Shown: positions 8,334 through 13,092 of the stretch, piece by piece
How positions within the stretch are numbered: position 1 is the first letter of the stretch
How the letters are laid out: each line of letters starts with the position of its first letter
Origin: SCGC-AAA471-B05 sp032249055
Lineage (GTDB): Archaea; Thermoproteota; Thermoprotei; Gearchaeales; Gearchaeaceae
Length of the DNA stretch: 13,092 bases
Assembly (NCBI GenBank): GCA_032249055.1
Contig: JAVVGP010000019.1
Coordinates: forward strand, 1 to 13,092
Reading direction: 5' to 3'
Position numbers and translations under genes: made by a program
The notes under the pieces: generated by a model
The model's database searches: none
Told to the model about the DNA's origin: nothing
Seen by the model: the letters and a program-made list of their open reading frames with translations, nothing else

Positions 8334-8927
8334 TTAAGGAAATTTAAAATAAAGAAAAAAATAAATAGCTCTAATCAAAGCAGAGATTATTCCTATAATT
8401 CCAATTAATAAAATTCCTAAAGTCAAAATGAAAATATCAAAAAAATAAGCAAAAATAGAAGAAAGTATAAGAATAATTAATCTATCTCCTCTCTCGCCTA
8501 AAGTATAGTGTATCGTTTTATCTTCTTTAAAGGATAATGCTTCAATTTTAGCTCTTGTAAAAGAAGGAAGCATGCTTCCAAATATACAAATAGCTACATA
8601 ATGCCATTCTACTAATTTTGCCAAGCCAATTGCAAAAAGAGGGAAAAAATCAGAGAATCTATCTGCAAAAGAATCAAAAAATGCTCCTTTTTTTGTTTCT
8701 TGCTGTGTTTTTCTTGCAACTATACCATCTAATGCATCAAAAAAAGATGCTATGGATAAAATAATAACCGCTATAATTAATTCTTTAGAAAAATAAAAAT
8801 AGGAAGCTAAAATTGATAATATTAAGCCTAGAAAAGTTAAATGATTTGGCTTTATGCCGTACTTATTAATTTTATAGGCTACTTTTTCAAGATTTTTATC
8901 TAAAATTCCTTTAAATTTTCCAATCAT
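8334..8927 (-). CDS. CDP-alcohol phosphatidyltransferase, probable archaetidylinositol-phosphate synthase
   Basis: Integral membrane enzyme that joins a CDP-activated archaeal lipid (CDP-archaeol) to a polar alcohol, making archaeal phospholipid. At 197 residues it has the family length. The signature D-x2-D-G-x2-A-R-x8-G-x3-D-x3-D is complete: Asp64, Asp67, Gly68, Ala71, Arg72, Gly81, Asp85, Asp89. The N-terminal KPNHLTFLGL segment and the size resemble archaetidylinositol-phosphate synthases, which use inositol-1-phosphate; an archaetidylglycerol-phosphate or -serine synthase cannot be excluded from sequence alone. About six membrane helices are visible around the signature. Its ATG overlaps the lysS stop by four bases (ATGA), so it is translationally coupled to lysS. 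Confidence 0.88.
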   Translation of the reverse strand: MIGKFKGILDKNLEKVAYKINKYGIKPNHLTFLGLILSILASYFYFSKELIIAVIILSIASFFDALDGIVARKTQQETKKGAFFDSFADRFSDFFPLFAIGLAKLVEWHYVAICIFGSMLPSFTRAKIEALSFKEDKTIHYTLGERGDRLIILILSSIFAYFFDIFILTLGILLIGIIGIISALIRAIYFFLYFKFP

Positions 8928-10519
8928 TTAATAACTTTTGAAAGAATGTTTAGGATAGTATCTTTTTCCAATGCATGAACTAATGAAACAAATCTTGGGC
9001 CACTCTCTTTGCCTAATATTATTTTATAAAGTAAGGAAAAACCTTGATTTGGCTTTATATTGTTTATTTTAATTGCGTTATGAATTTCGGTTTCTAATTT
9101 ATTGACATCACCTTCCCAATTTTTAATTACATTATAAACATCCCTTATCATTTTAATTTCGTTTTCACCCAATTCTTTTATAATTTTTTCTGGAATTTCA
9201 TATTGAATCTTAATTTTAATATTTTCAGGTGCATATTTGCTTACCCAATAAGCTACTTTTTCCGCATATATTTCTAATTTCCTTTCCTCTTCATAATCTA
9301 TACCATTGGAAATTATTTTCATTCTTTTTAATTTTTTAATTAGTTCTTGTAATCTGTTTTCTTTTGGTAATATTTGTACCAATATTGCCATTAATGAATA
9401 GGGAACTTGTAAACCTAATTTTTTAGGAGGTTCAAAATCGTTTGCAGCTATATAACTAAAAATTATGTCATGTTTTAAATCCTTTGTTGCAGGTTCTTCT
9501 AAATTAAAATATATTCTTTCAGCTTTATCATATTCTTCATGTAGTAAAGGAATTGTTCTTGAGGGATCAAAATCTAAATGAGTTCTTGCTTTCATGATTA
9601 AATACCAATACTTTAAAACCTGAGGTTTTCCTACTCTTAACCATTCATCTATATCAAATGAAACTCCTTCAGAGCTTCCCATAGGTTCTTTTTTTCCTTC
9701 TTTAACTAAACTAACCCATTCATATGCAAAACCTTTTGGTGGAGTTTTATTAAACAATTTTTCATATAATTCATTGCAACTATCTCTGCTTCCTCCTGCT
9801 GCTGCATGGTCTTTGCCATATAATTCAACATCAACATTAAAAGTATACCATAATGCTACCCATTCAGCTCTCCATTCCAGCTTTCCTTCATAATATTTAC
9901 CTTTTCCTATATAACCGCATTTATTACATTCATATTCAATTGTTTCATTTTCCCATAATAATACTCTTGTTGTCAATATATTGTAACAACTCTTGCATAA
10001 AGGTTTCAAAGGAAACCAATTTTCAGGTAACTTCTCTCCCTTATATTTATTTAATATTTCCCTTGCCTCCTTTCTTTTGTTTAAAAATATTTTTATTGCT
10101 TCTTTCATTCTTTCATTCTTTTCATATATTTCATGTGTCATTATAGGTTCTGCTGTTATTCCAAATTCTTTATAGCTTTCTTCGTATTTTTCATAAAAAT
10201 GTTCAACCCAATTATCATGACAGCCTTTGGGATCTTCAACATTAAGTATTCTAACTCCCTTCCATTTTTCTATAAATTGTTTAGATACCAATGGTTCTTT
10301 GGCTTTTAATGGATCTTGTGTATATATTATTACTATATGTTTGACTTCCTTTCCTTGTTTTCTTAAATATCTTGTTATAACTGAAGGATATATTACTTCG
10401 CCTCTAAGCTTTCCTATATGAATAGGCCCTGAGACTGCCATTCCGCCGCTTATTGTATAACTTTCTTTATTTTCTTTTAATATTTCTTCAATGAATCTTT
10501 CTAACCAAGATTTTATCAC
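8924..10519 (-). CDS. lysS: Lysyl-tRNA synthetase, class I
   Basis: Charges tRNA-Lys with lysine by the class I (Rossmann) fold used by many archaea rather than the class II LysRS of most bacteria and eukaryotes. Starting at GTG 10519 it has 531 residues, typical length. The HIGH signature is PIHIGKLRGE (HIGK at 34-37). A four-cysteine zinc module is present (Cys175, Cys178, Cys198, Cys201). The KDHAAAGGSRDS segment is characteristic of class I LysRS. The KMSKS position reads EPMGSSEG (279-285 for PMGSSEG), lacking the usual lysines, which is unusual. GTG 10519 overlaps the rps26e stop as GTGA; a TTG at 10525 would add MA. GTG is preferred because the same 4-base coupling recurs at the next junction. 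It is followed by the phospholipid synthase gene. Confidence 0.94.
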   Translation of the reverse strand: MIKSWLERFIEEILKENKESYTISGGMAVSGPIHIGKLRGEVIYPSVITRYLRKQGKEVKHIVIIYTQDPLKAKEPLVSKQFIEKWKGVRILNVEDPKGCHDNWVEHFYEKYEESYKEFGITAEPIMTHEIYEKNERMKEAIKIFLNKRKEAREILNKYKGEKLPENWFPLKPLCKSCYNILTTRVLLWENETIEYECNKCGYIGKGKYYEGKLEWRAEWVALWYTFNVDVELYGKDHAAAGGSRDSCNELYEKLFNKTPPKGFAYEWVSLVKEGKKEPMGSSEGVSFDIDEWLRVGKPQVLKYWYLIMKARTHLDFDPSRTIPLLHEEYDKAERIYFNLEEPATKDLKHDIIFSYIAANDFEPPKKLGLQVPYSLMAILVQILPKENRLQELIKKLKRMKIISNGIDYEEERKLEIYAEKVAYWVSKYAPENIKIKIQYEIPEKIIKELGENEIKMIRDVYNVIKNWEGDVNKLETEIHNAIKINNIKPNQGFSLLYKIILGKESGPRFVSLVHALEKDTILNILSKVIK

Positions 10520-10800
10520 AGCCAACTTTCCTTCTTTCTTTCTTCTTCAGATCTTACTTTTCTTATTCCTCTGAATATTGCGCATGATACGCAGTAAACT
10601 ACAGTTACAGGCACCTTCATTATCCTTGCTCCTTTCTTTTCTAATTCTTGCGCTAACTGTGGATCGACCAAGCTTTGTTCCCTTGTTACCTTTATAGCTT
10701 TTCCTCTAGGAATCAATCTACCGCATCCATCACATGAAAGTAATGAATCTTTACCTTTTGCTCCTTTTGCTCTTCCTCTACTTTTTCTTTTTTTTGGCAT
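10516..10800 (-). CDS. rps26e: 30S ribosomal protein S26e
   Basis: Small-subunit ribosomal protein of the archaeal/eukaryal type, placed near the mRNA exit channel in eukaryotic ribosomes. It has 94 residues from ATG 10800. It shows the expected basic N-terminus MPKKRKSRGRAKGAKGK, a zinc ribbon of Cys23, Cys26, Cys70 and Cys73 (CDGC and CVSC), the RLIPRGKAIKV segment, and a basic C-terminal tail. The MPKKRK start matches the family; a TTG six bases upstream is rejected because the TATA box at 10827-10834 places transcription at about 10805. It is the first gene of a coupled set with lysS (GTGA overlap) and the phospholipid synthase gene. S26e supports a crenarchaeal-type host. Confidence 0.96.
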   Translation of the reverse strand: MPKKRKSRGRAKGAKGKDSLLSCDGCGRLIPRGKAIKVTREQSLVDPQLAQELEKKGARIMKVPVTVVYCVSCAIFRGIRKVRSEEERKKESWL

Positions 10801-10826
10801 TATCAACTATTAAAAAATAATAAAAA

Positions 10827-10834
10827 TATATATA
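10827..10834 (-). promoter_or_regulatory. TATA box of the rps26e-lysS operon
   Basis: TATATATA is centred about 30 bases before the rps26e ATG (10800), predicting transcription from about 10805 and a leader of roughly five bases. ATAACGTTAT immediately upstream (10832-10841) is a 10-base palindrome at the BRE position. The longer inverted repeat TAAAAATA (10821-10828) / TATTTTTA (10839-10846) brackets the box, but it is simple AT sequence. Confidence 0.55.
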
Positions 10835-10871
10835 ACGTTATTTTTAAAATAAATCTAGCTTTATAACTAAA

Positions 10872-12287
10872 TTAGTAGCTTTTACCTGCATAGCCTATAA
10901 TATTTGTTTCTTCACCACATATTATGCATTTTCCTTTTTTATTTGTTAAAATATCATAACCTAAAAATTTTAATCCTTGTATTTTTTCGAAATAAGCTCC
11001 GCAACTTTCTTTACTGCATATATTAAATTTTGCAAATTTTTTGTTTCGAACAACTTTTTCTACTTCATTAATTTCATTTACTTCTACTATTCTACTATTC
11101 ATTTCTTTTTGTACTCTTTCTTTTAACTCAATTTCTAAATTCATTAATGCTATTTTTGCTTCTTTTAGGATATCTTCTTTTTTAACATCCCATTTTTTAC
11201 CTGTTCTTATCACAAATCTTACAGTATTTTCTTTAATTTCCTTGGGTCCAACTTCCAATCTTAAAGGAACTCCTAGCCTTTCCCAATAATAGAATTTTTC
11301 TCCGGGTGTTACATCCTTTCTTTCATCTATTACCACTTTATAATTAGCTGTTGATAAAATTTCATATATTTCTTTAGAATAATTTAATATAATATCTTCC
11401 AATCCCTCAAAAAATATAGGTACAATTATTATTTGTATAGGAGCAATTTTAGGCAATAAAACTACTCCTATGTCATCTCCATAATGGATTAGCAACGATG
11501 CAATCACTCTTTCAGATATTCCATAGCTTGTTTGATACAAGAAATCATAACTGCCATCCTTTTTCATAAACTTAGCATCAAATACTTTTGAAAAGTTTTG
11601 ACCAAGGTTATGTATTGAAGCGATTTGTAAACTTTTTCCATCAGGAAGTATTGTATCAAAAGCTATAGATTTTTCTGCTCCTGGAAACCTATCCCATGCT
11701 GGTCTTTCCACAGCTATATAAGGTATTCCTAGAATTCTAAAGAATTCTGAATAGATTTTAAAAGCTTCATTCATTTGCTTTTCTGCTTCTTCTTTAGATG
11801 AATGAAAAGTAAAAGCTTCTTTAAAGGTTGTTACTTCTCTTACTCTAATTAAAGGATGTGTTGCTTTTGTTTCATACCTAAATATACTTACTACTTGAAA
11901 GACTTTTAATGGTAAATCTCTGTAGGAAATTATAAGATTTTTAAAATAATACGTCATTGATGTTTCACTTGTAGGTCTTAATGATAATTCAATTTCAAGT
12001 TGCTTATCTCCTCCTTTGGTAACCCAAAAAACTTGATCTAAAAATCCAGCTATATGTTTTGCCTCTTTTTCCAGCATATCCTTTGGAATTAGAAGAGGAA
12101 GTAATACTTCTTTATGTCCTGTATTATATAACAATTCCCTAATTATTTTTAATACTTTGTCCCTAATTTCAAATCCATTAGGTAACCAGATACCACAGCC
12201 TTTTACTGGATATCTACCGTAATCATATATATTAGCATTAAAAGCCGCCTCTGTTAACCATTCAATAAGATTCTCCTCTTTTTTCAT
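10872..12287 (-). CDS. proS: Prolyl-tRNA synthetase (archaeal/eukaryal type)
   Basis: Class II synthetase charging tRNA-Pro, 471 residues. The catalytic core shows RPTSE (104-108), motif 2 with FRYE (136-139), REVTTFKEAFTFH (150-162) and motif 3 starting GISER (256-260). The anticodon-binding domain follows from about 285 to 385 (PIQIIIVPIFF, VIDERKDVTPGEKFYYWERLGVPLRLEVG). The C-terminal domain has four cysteines (424, 429, 454, 457) that probably bind zinc, and ends in the invariant Tyr of this type (KSY). No bacterial editing insertion is present. The gene is separated by 71 bases from rps26e, which has its own promoter, so proS is probably a separate transcript. The first ATG at 12287 fits the family N-terminus (an IEWLTEAAFNANIYDYG-like opening). 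Confidence 0.96.
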   Translation of the reverse strand: MKKEENLIEWLTEAAFNANIYDYGRYPVKGCGIWLPNGFEIRDKVLKIIRELLYNTGHKEVLLPLLIPKDMLEKEAKHIAGFLDQVFWVTKGGDKQLEIELSLRPTSETSMTYYFKNLIISYRDLPLKVFQVVSIFRYETKATHPLIRVREVTTFKEAFTFHSSKEEAEKQMNEAFKIYSEFFRILGIPYIAVERPAWDRFPGAEKSIAFDTILPDGKSLQIASIHNLGQNFSKVFDAKFMKKDGSYDFLYQTSYGISERVIASLLIHYGDDIGVVLLPKIAPIQIIIVPIFFEGLEDIILNYSKEIYEILSTANYKVVIDERKDVTPGEKFYYWERLGVPLRLEVGPKEIKENTVRFVIRTGKKWDVKKEDILKEAKIALMNLEIELKERVQKEMNSRIVEVNEINEVEKVVRNKKFAKFNICSKESCGAYFEKIQGLKFLGYDILTNKKGKCIICGEETNIIGYAGKSY

Positions 12288-12376
12288 TTTATTTTTTAAT
12301 AATAATTAGTTCTTAATAATTTTATGGATATTATTAGGGTTTAAGAACGATTTGAGCAACTTTCATTTTATCTAGC

Positions 12377-12390
12377 TTTATATATATATA
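12377..12390 (+). promoter_or_regulatory. Strong TATA-like element without an evident gene
   Basis: TTTATATATATATA preceded by CTAGC is as strong as the rps26e box. Transcription would begin near 12409, inside the dyad at 12395-12430. The only ATG starts downstream open frames of one to eight codons. A small RNA transcript ending in the T-rich tract at about 12478-12496 is possible. It could also be chance AT sequence. Confidence 0.3.
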
Positions 12391-12394
12391 ACTG

Positions 12395-12430
12395 AAATTC
12401 TGTATGTTTTAGATCTGAGTTTCAGAATTT
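12395..12430. repeat. Inverted repeat overlapping the orphan promoter
   Basis: AAATTCTG (12395-12402) and CAGAATTT (12423-12430) are perfect complements around a 20-base loop. A competing 6-base pair of arms, CTGAAA (12392-12397) and TTTCAG (12420-12425), overlaps them. The centre lies at the predicted transcription start, so it could be an operator or the base of a small RNA hairpin. Confidence 0.45.
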
Positions 12431-12608
12431 TGTTTAGAGAGGTTTTGAAAATGAATTTAATAAAATTTATTTATTAATTTTGTTTATTTTTATTTTATAT
12501 AATCTTAAAAATAGAAAATATAATTATCTCATTAATAATAGTTTATAGGTTTTTTATTTATGTTTTAATAATATTAATTAATGTTAAAATTGTTTTTAGT
12601 TTAAATGC

Positions 12609-12615
12609 TTTATAT
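12609..12615 (+). promoter_or_regulatory. Possible promoter of the orphan omega-RNA-like block
   Basis: TTTATAT in the context GCTTTATATG predicts a transcription start near 12638, about 50 bases before the first hairpin of the structured block. No open reading frame lies behind it, so a non-coding transcript is the natural reading. The motif is seen; activity is inferred. Confidence 0.3.
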
Positions 12616-12671
12616 GAATTAAAATGAAAACCTTGCCTCTGAGGGGGTATTAAGATTTAGATATTGAATAA

Positions 12672-12767
12672 AAAATATTTTTAATAAATGCAGGCATGTT
12701 GCCTAAGAATGTAAAAATAGCCCATACCTTAATGAGAGGTATGGAATGGAGAAGCTGTGAACTCTAA
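12672..12767 (+). pseudogene. Possible TnpB C-terminal relic (31 codons)
   Basis: This short frame between stops reads KIFLINAGMLPKNVKIAH, then TLMRGMEWRSCEL and stop. It ends directly before the hairpin series, where the tnpB stop codon normally sits in IS605-family elements, whose omega RNA overlaps the 3' end of tnpB. The RGMEWRS ending is reminiscent of archaeal TnpB tails, but I am matching this from memory. No start codon, RuvC motif or zinc finger is present, so it cannot be functional. It may be only the residue of coding sequence preserved because the RNA needs it. Confidence 0.4.
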
Positions 12768-12841
12768 ACCAGCAAATAAGGAGATAGGGTAAACCCTATT
12801 TTAAACGCTGGAAGCTTCGCCTTTTAAAGCGGGGTAGCTCA
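12672..12841 (+). mobile_element. IS200/IS605-family right-end relic
   Basis: The block ends in GAAGCTTCGCCTTTTAAAGC then GGGGTAGCTCAC. This has the GAAGC-hairpin-G(T/A)AGxTCAC layout typical of archaeal and bacterial IS605-family right ends. The terminal stem pairs 12815-12820 with 12829-12834 (three Watson-Crick and three others: C-G, U-G, U-G, C-G, G-C, C-G). No tnpA or full tnpB is in the window and I cannot place a left end. It is either an internal deletion derivative or a decayed copy. It abuts the trmI 3' end, which reads into it on the other strand. Confidence 0.6.
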
Positions 12842-12860
12842 CTTTTCTACGAGCCCAAAC
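12690..12860 (+). ncRNA. Candidate orphan omega-RNA-like transcript
   Basis: Four local hairpins follow each other. The first pairs AGGCA/TGCCT at 12692-12696 and 12700-12704. The second pairs CCATACCT/AGGTATGG at 12722-12729 and 12737-12744 with a 7-base loop. The third is a bulged stem, CCAGC 12769-12773 with GCTGG 12807-12811, enclosing ATAGGG 12784-12789 / CCCTAT 12794-12799. The fourth is the GC-rich terminal stem at 12815-12834. This order matches the scaffold of TnpB guide RNAs, in which the guide is the flanking sequence just past the right end, here about 12842-12860. No TnpB is encoded nearby, so any activity would need a protein supplied in trans. The hairpins are seen; the RNA identity is inferred. 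Confidence 0.45.
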
Positions 12861-13092
12861 TATAAATCCTGTATGACCTATCATCCTAGTTTTTGGTCTT
12901 ATTTTATTTAATTCTGTTTGGTATTCTCTTTCTAATATTTCTATTGTATTGATATCTACAAAATCGTTATCATATAAAGCTTTTAATGTTTTTTCTAATT
13001 GTGATACTGTAAGGCAAAAGATTATTATTATTCCAGATCCTTTAAGATTTTCTTTAATTTTTCCAATTAAATTCCAAGGATCTGCAATATCT
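12801..13092 (-). CDS. trmI: tRNA (adenine-N1)-methyltransferase TrmI, C-terminal part
   Basis: Incomplete: the 5' part lies beyond the window edge, and 96 C-terminal codons are visible. TrmI makes m1A at positions 57/58 of the tRNA T-loop using S-adenosylmethionine and in archaea acts as a tetramer. Family landmarks are DIADPWN near the visible start (the motif IV region, usually D-x-P-D/N-P-W), the LTVSQLEKTLKAL helix, LEREYQTELNKIRP, and the closing RMIGHTGFIVWARR. In most homologues the protein ends soon after this motif. Here 15 more codons (KVSYPALKGEASSV and stop) follow, encoded by the antisense strand of the IS605-like right end, so the element supplies the tail and the stop. The residues needed for activity in this part are intact, so the gene is probably functional. 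Confidence 0.85.
   Translation of the reverse strand, partial: DIADPWNLIGKIKENLKGSGIIIIFCLTVSQLEKTLKALYDNDFVDINTIEILEREYQTELNKIRPKTRMIGHTGFIVWARRKVSYPALKGEASSV

Larger units (their letters stand above)
12288..12671. other. Gene-poor AT-rich stretch upstream of proS and the IS605-like relic
   Basis: I find no convincing gene here. On the minus strand its left end must carry the proS promoter; no strong TATA box stands out at about -26, only AT-rich sequence. On the plus strand there are two TATA-like elements (12377-12390 and 12609-12615) and an overlapping dyad. The longest open stretch following the first (about 34 codons, 12376-12480) lacks an ATG near its beginning and resembles nothing I know. 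Confidence 0.6.

Noticed and set aside
12391..12460. Box C/D guide RNA
   Set aside because: CTGA-like D boxes occur, but there is no acceptable RTGATGA C box or C'/D' pair.
12376..12480. Open frame of about 34 codons with protein-like composition after the orphan TATA box
   Set aside because: No ATG/GTG near the start; the first plausible starts leave 8-15 codons, and most of the frame is AT-rich promoter sequence.
12815..12850. Intrinsic terminator reading of the GC hairpin
   Set aside because: The four-T run follows only after TAGCTCAC, and the layout matches an IS605 right end better. Archaeal termination relies mainly on T-tracts without a required hairpin.
12288..12860. CRISPR array or tRNA gene in the long gene-free region
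   Set aside because: There are no regularly spaced direct repeats, and no T-loop/acceptor pattern could be found on either strand.

Overview
The window is strongly AT-rich archaeal DNA, most likely from a thermophilic member of the Thermoproteota (Crenarchaeota). The evidence is a B1-like family B replicative polymerase, ribosomal protein S26e (known from crenarchaeal-type archaea and eukaryotes, not bacteria or typical euryarchaea), an archaeal/eukaryal-type ProRS ending in Tyr, a class I LysRS, a CDP-alcohol transferase of the archaeal lipid type, an archaeal prepilin peptidase, and several starts that look leaderless with a TATA box about 26 bases upstream. Class I LysRS argues mildly against Sulfolobales. 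A Caldisphaera/Acidilobales-like low-GC genome would fit, but this is a guess from composition and gene content.

Layout. Positions 1-3950 (+ strand) hold a PLP aminotransferase and DNA polymerase B. A short thioredoxin-like protein without a CXXC (3947-4258, -) converges on polB and shares four bases with it. Next come a type IV prepilin/preflagellin peptidase (4297-5082, -) and a four-helix membrane protein (5119-5547, +), which diverge from a 36-base spacer. From 5553 to 12287 everything is on the minus strand. Read in transcription order the genes are proS; then rps26e, lysS and a CDP-alcohol phosphatidyltransferase (probable archaetidylinositol-phosphate synthase), joined by 4-base start/stop overlaps; then tldD and tldE, also overlapping. 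The rps26e-lysS-phospholipid synthase group couples translation genes with membrane lipid synthesis. TldD/TldE together form a metalloprotease. The 3' end of a tRNA m1A methyltransferase gene (trmI) enters from the right edge on the minus strand.

The least ordinary part is 12288-12860. It has no complete gene, but it ends in a 170-base block with the layout of an IS200/IS605-family right end: a short relic reading frame resembling a TnpB C-terminus, four successive hairpins, and a terminal GC hairpin followed by GTAGCTCAC. No tnpB gene is present. The block has its own TATA-like element and abuts trmI, whose reading frame continues into it and stops there. I read it as an orphan omega-RNA-like/IS605 right-end relic whose guide position lies over the trmI 3' end. 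A second strong TATA box with an overlapping dyad (12377-12430) has no recognisable gene behind it.
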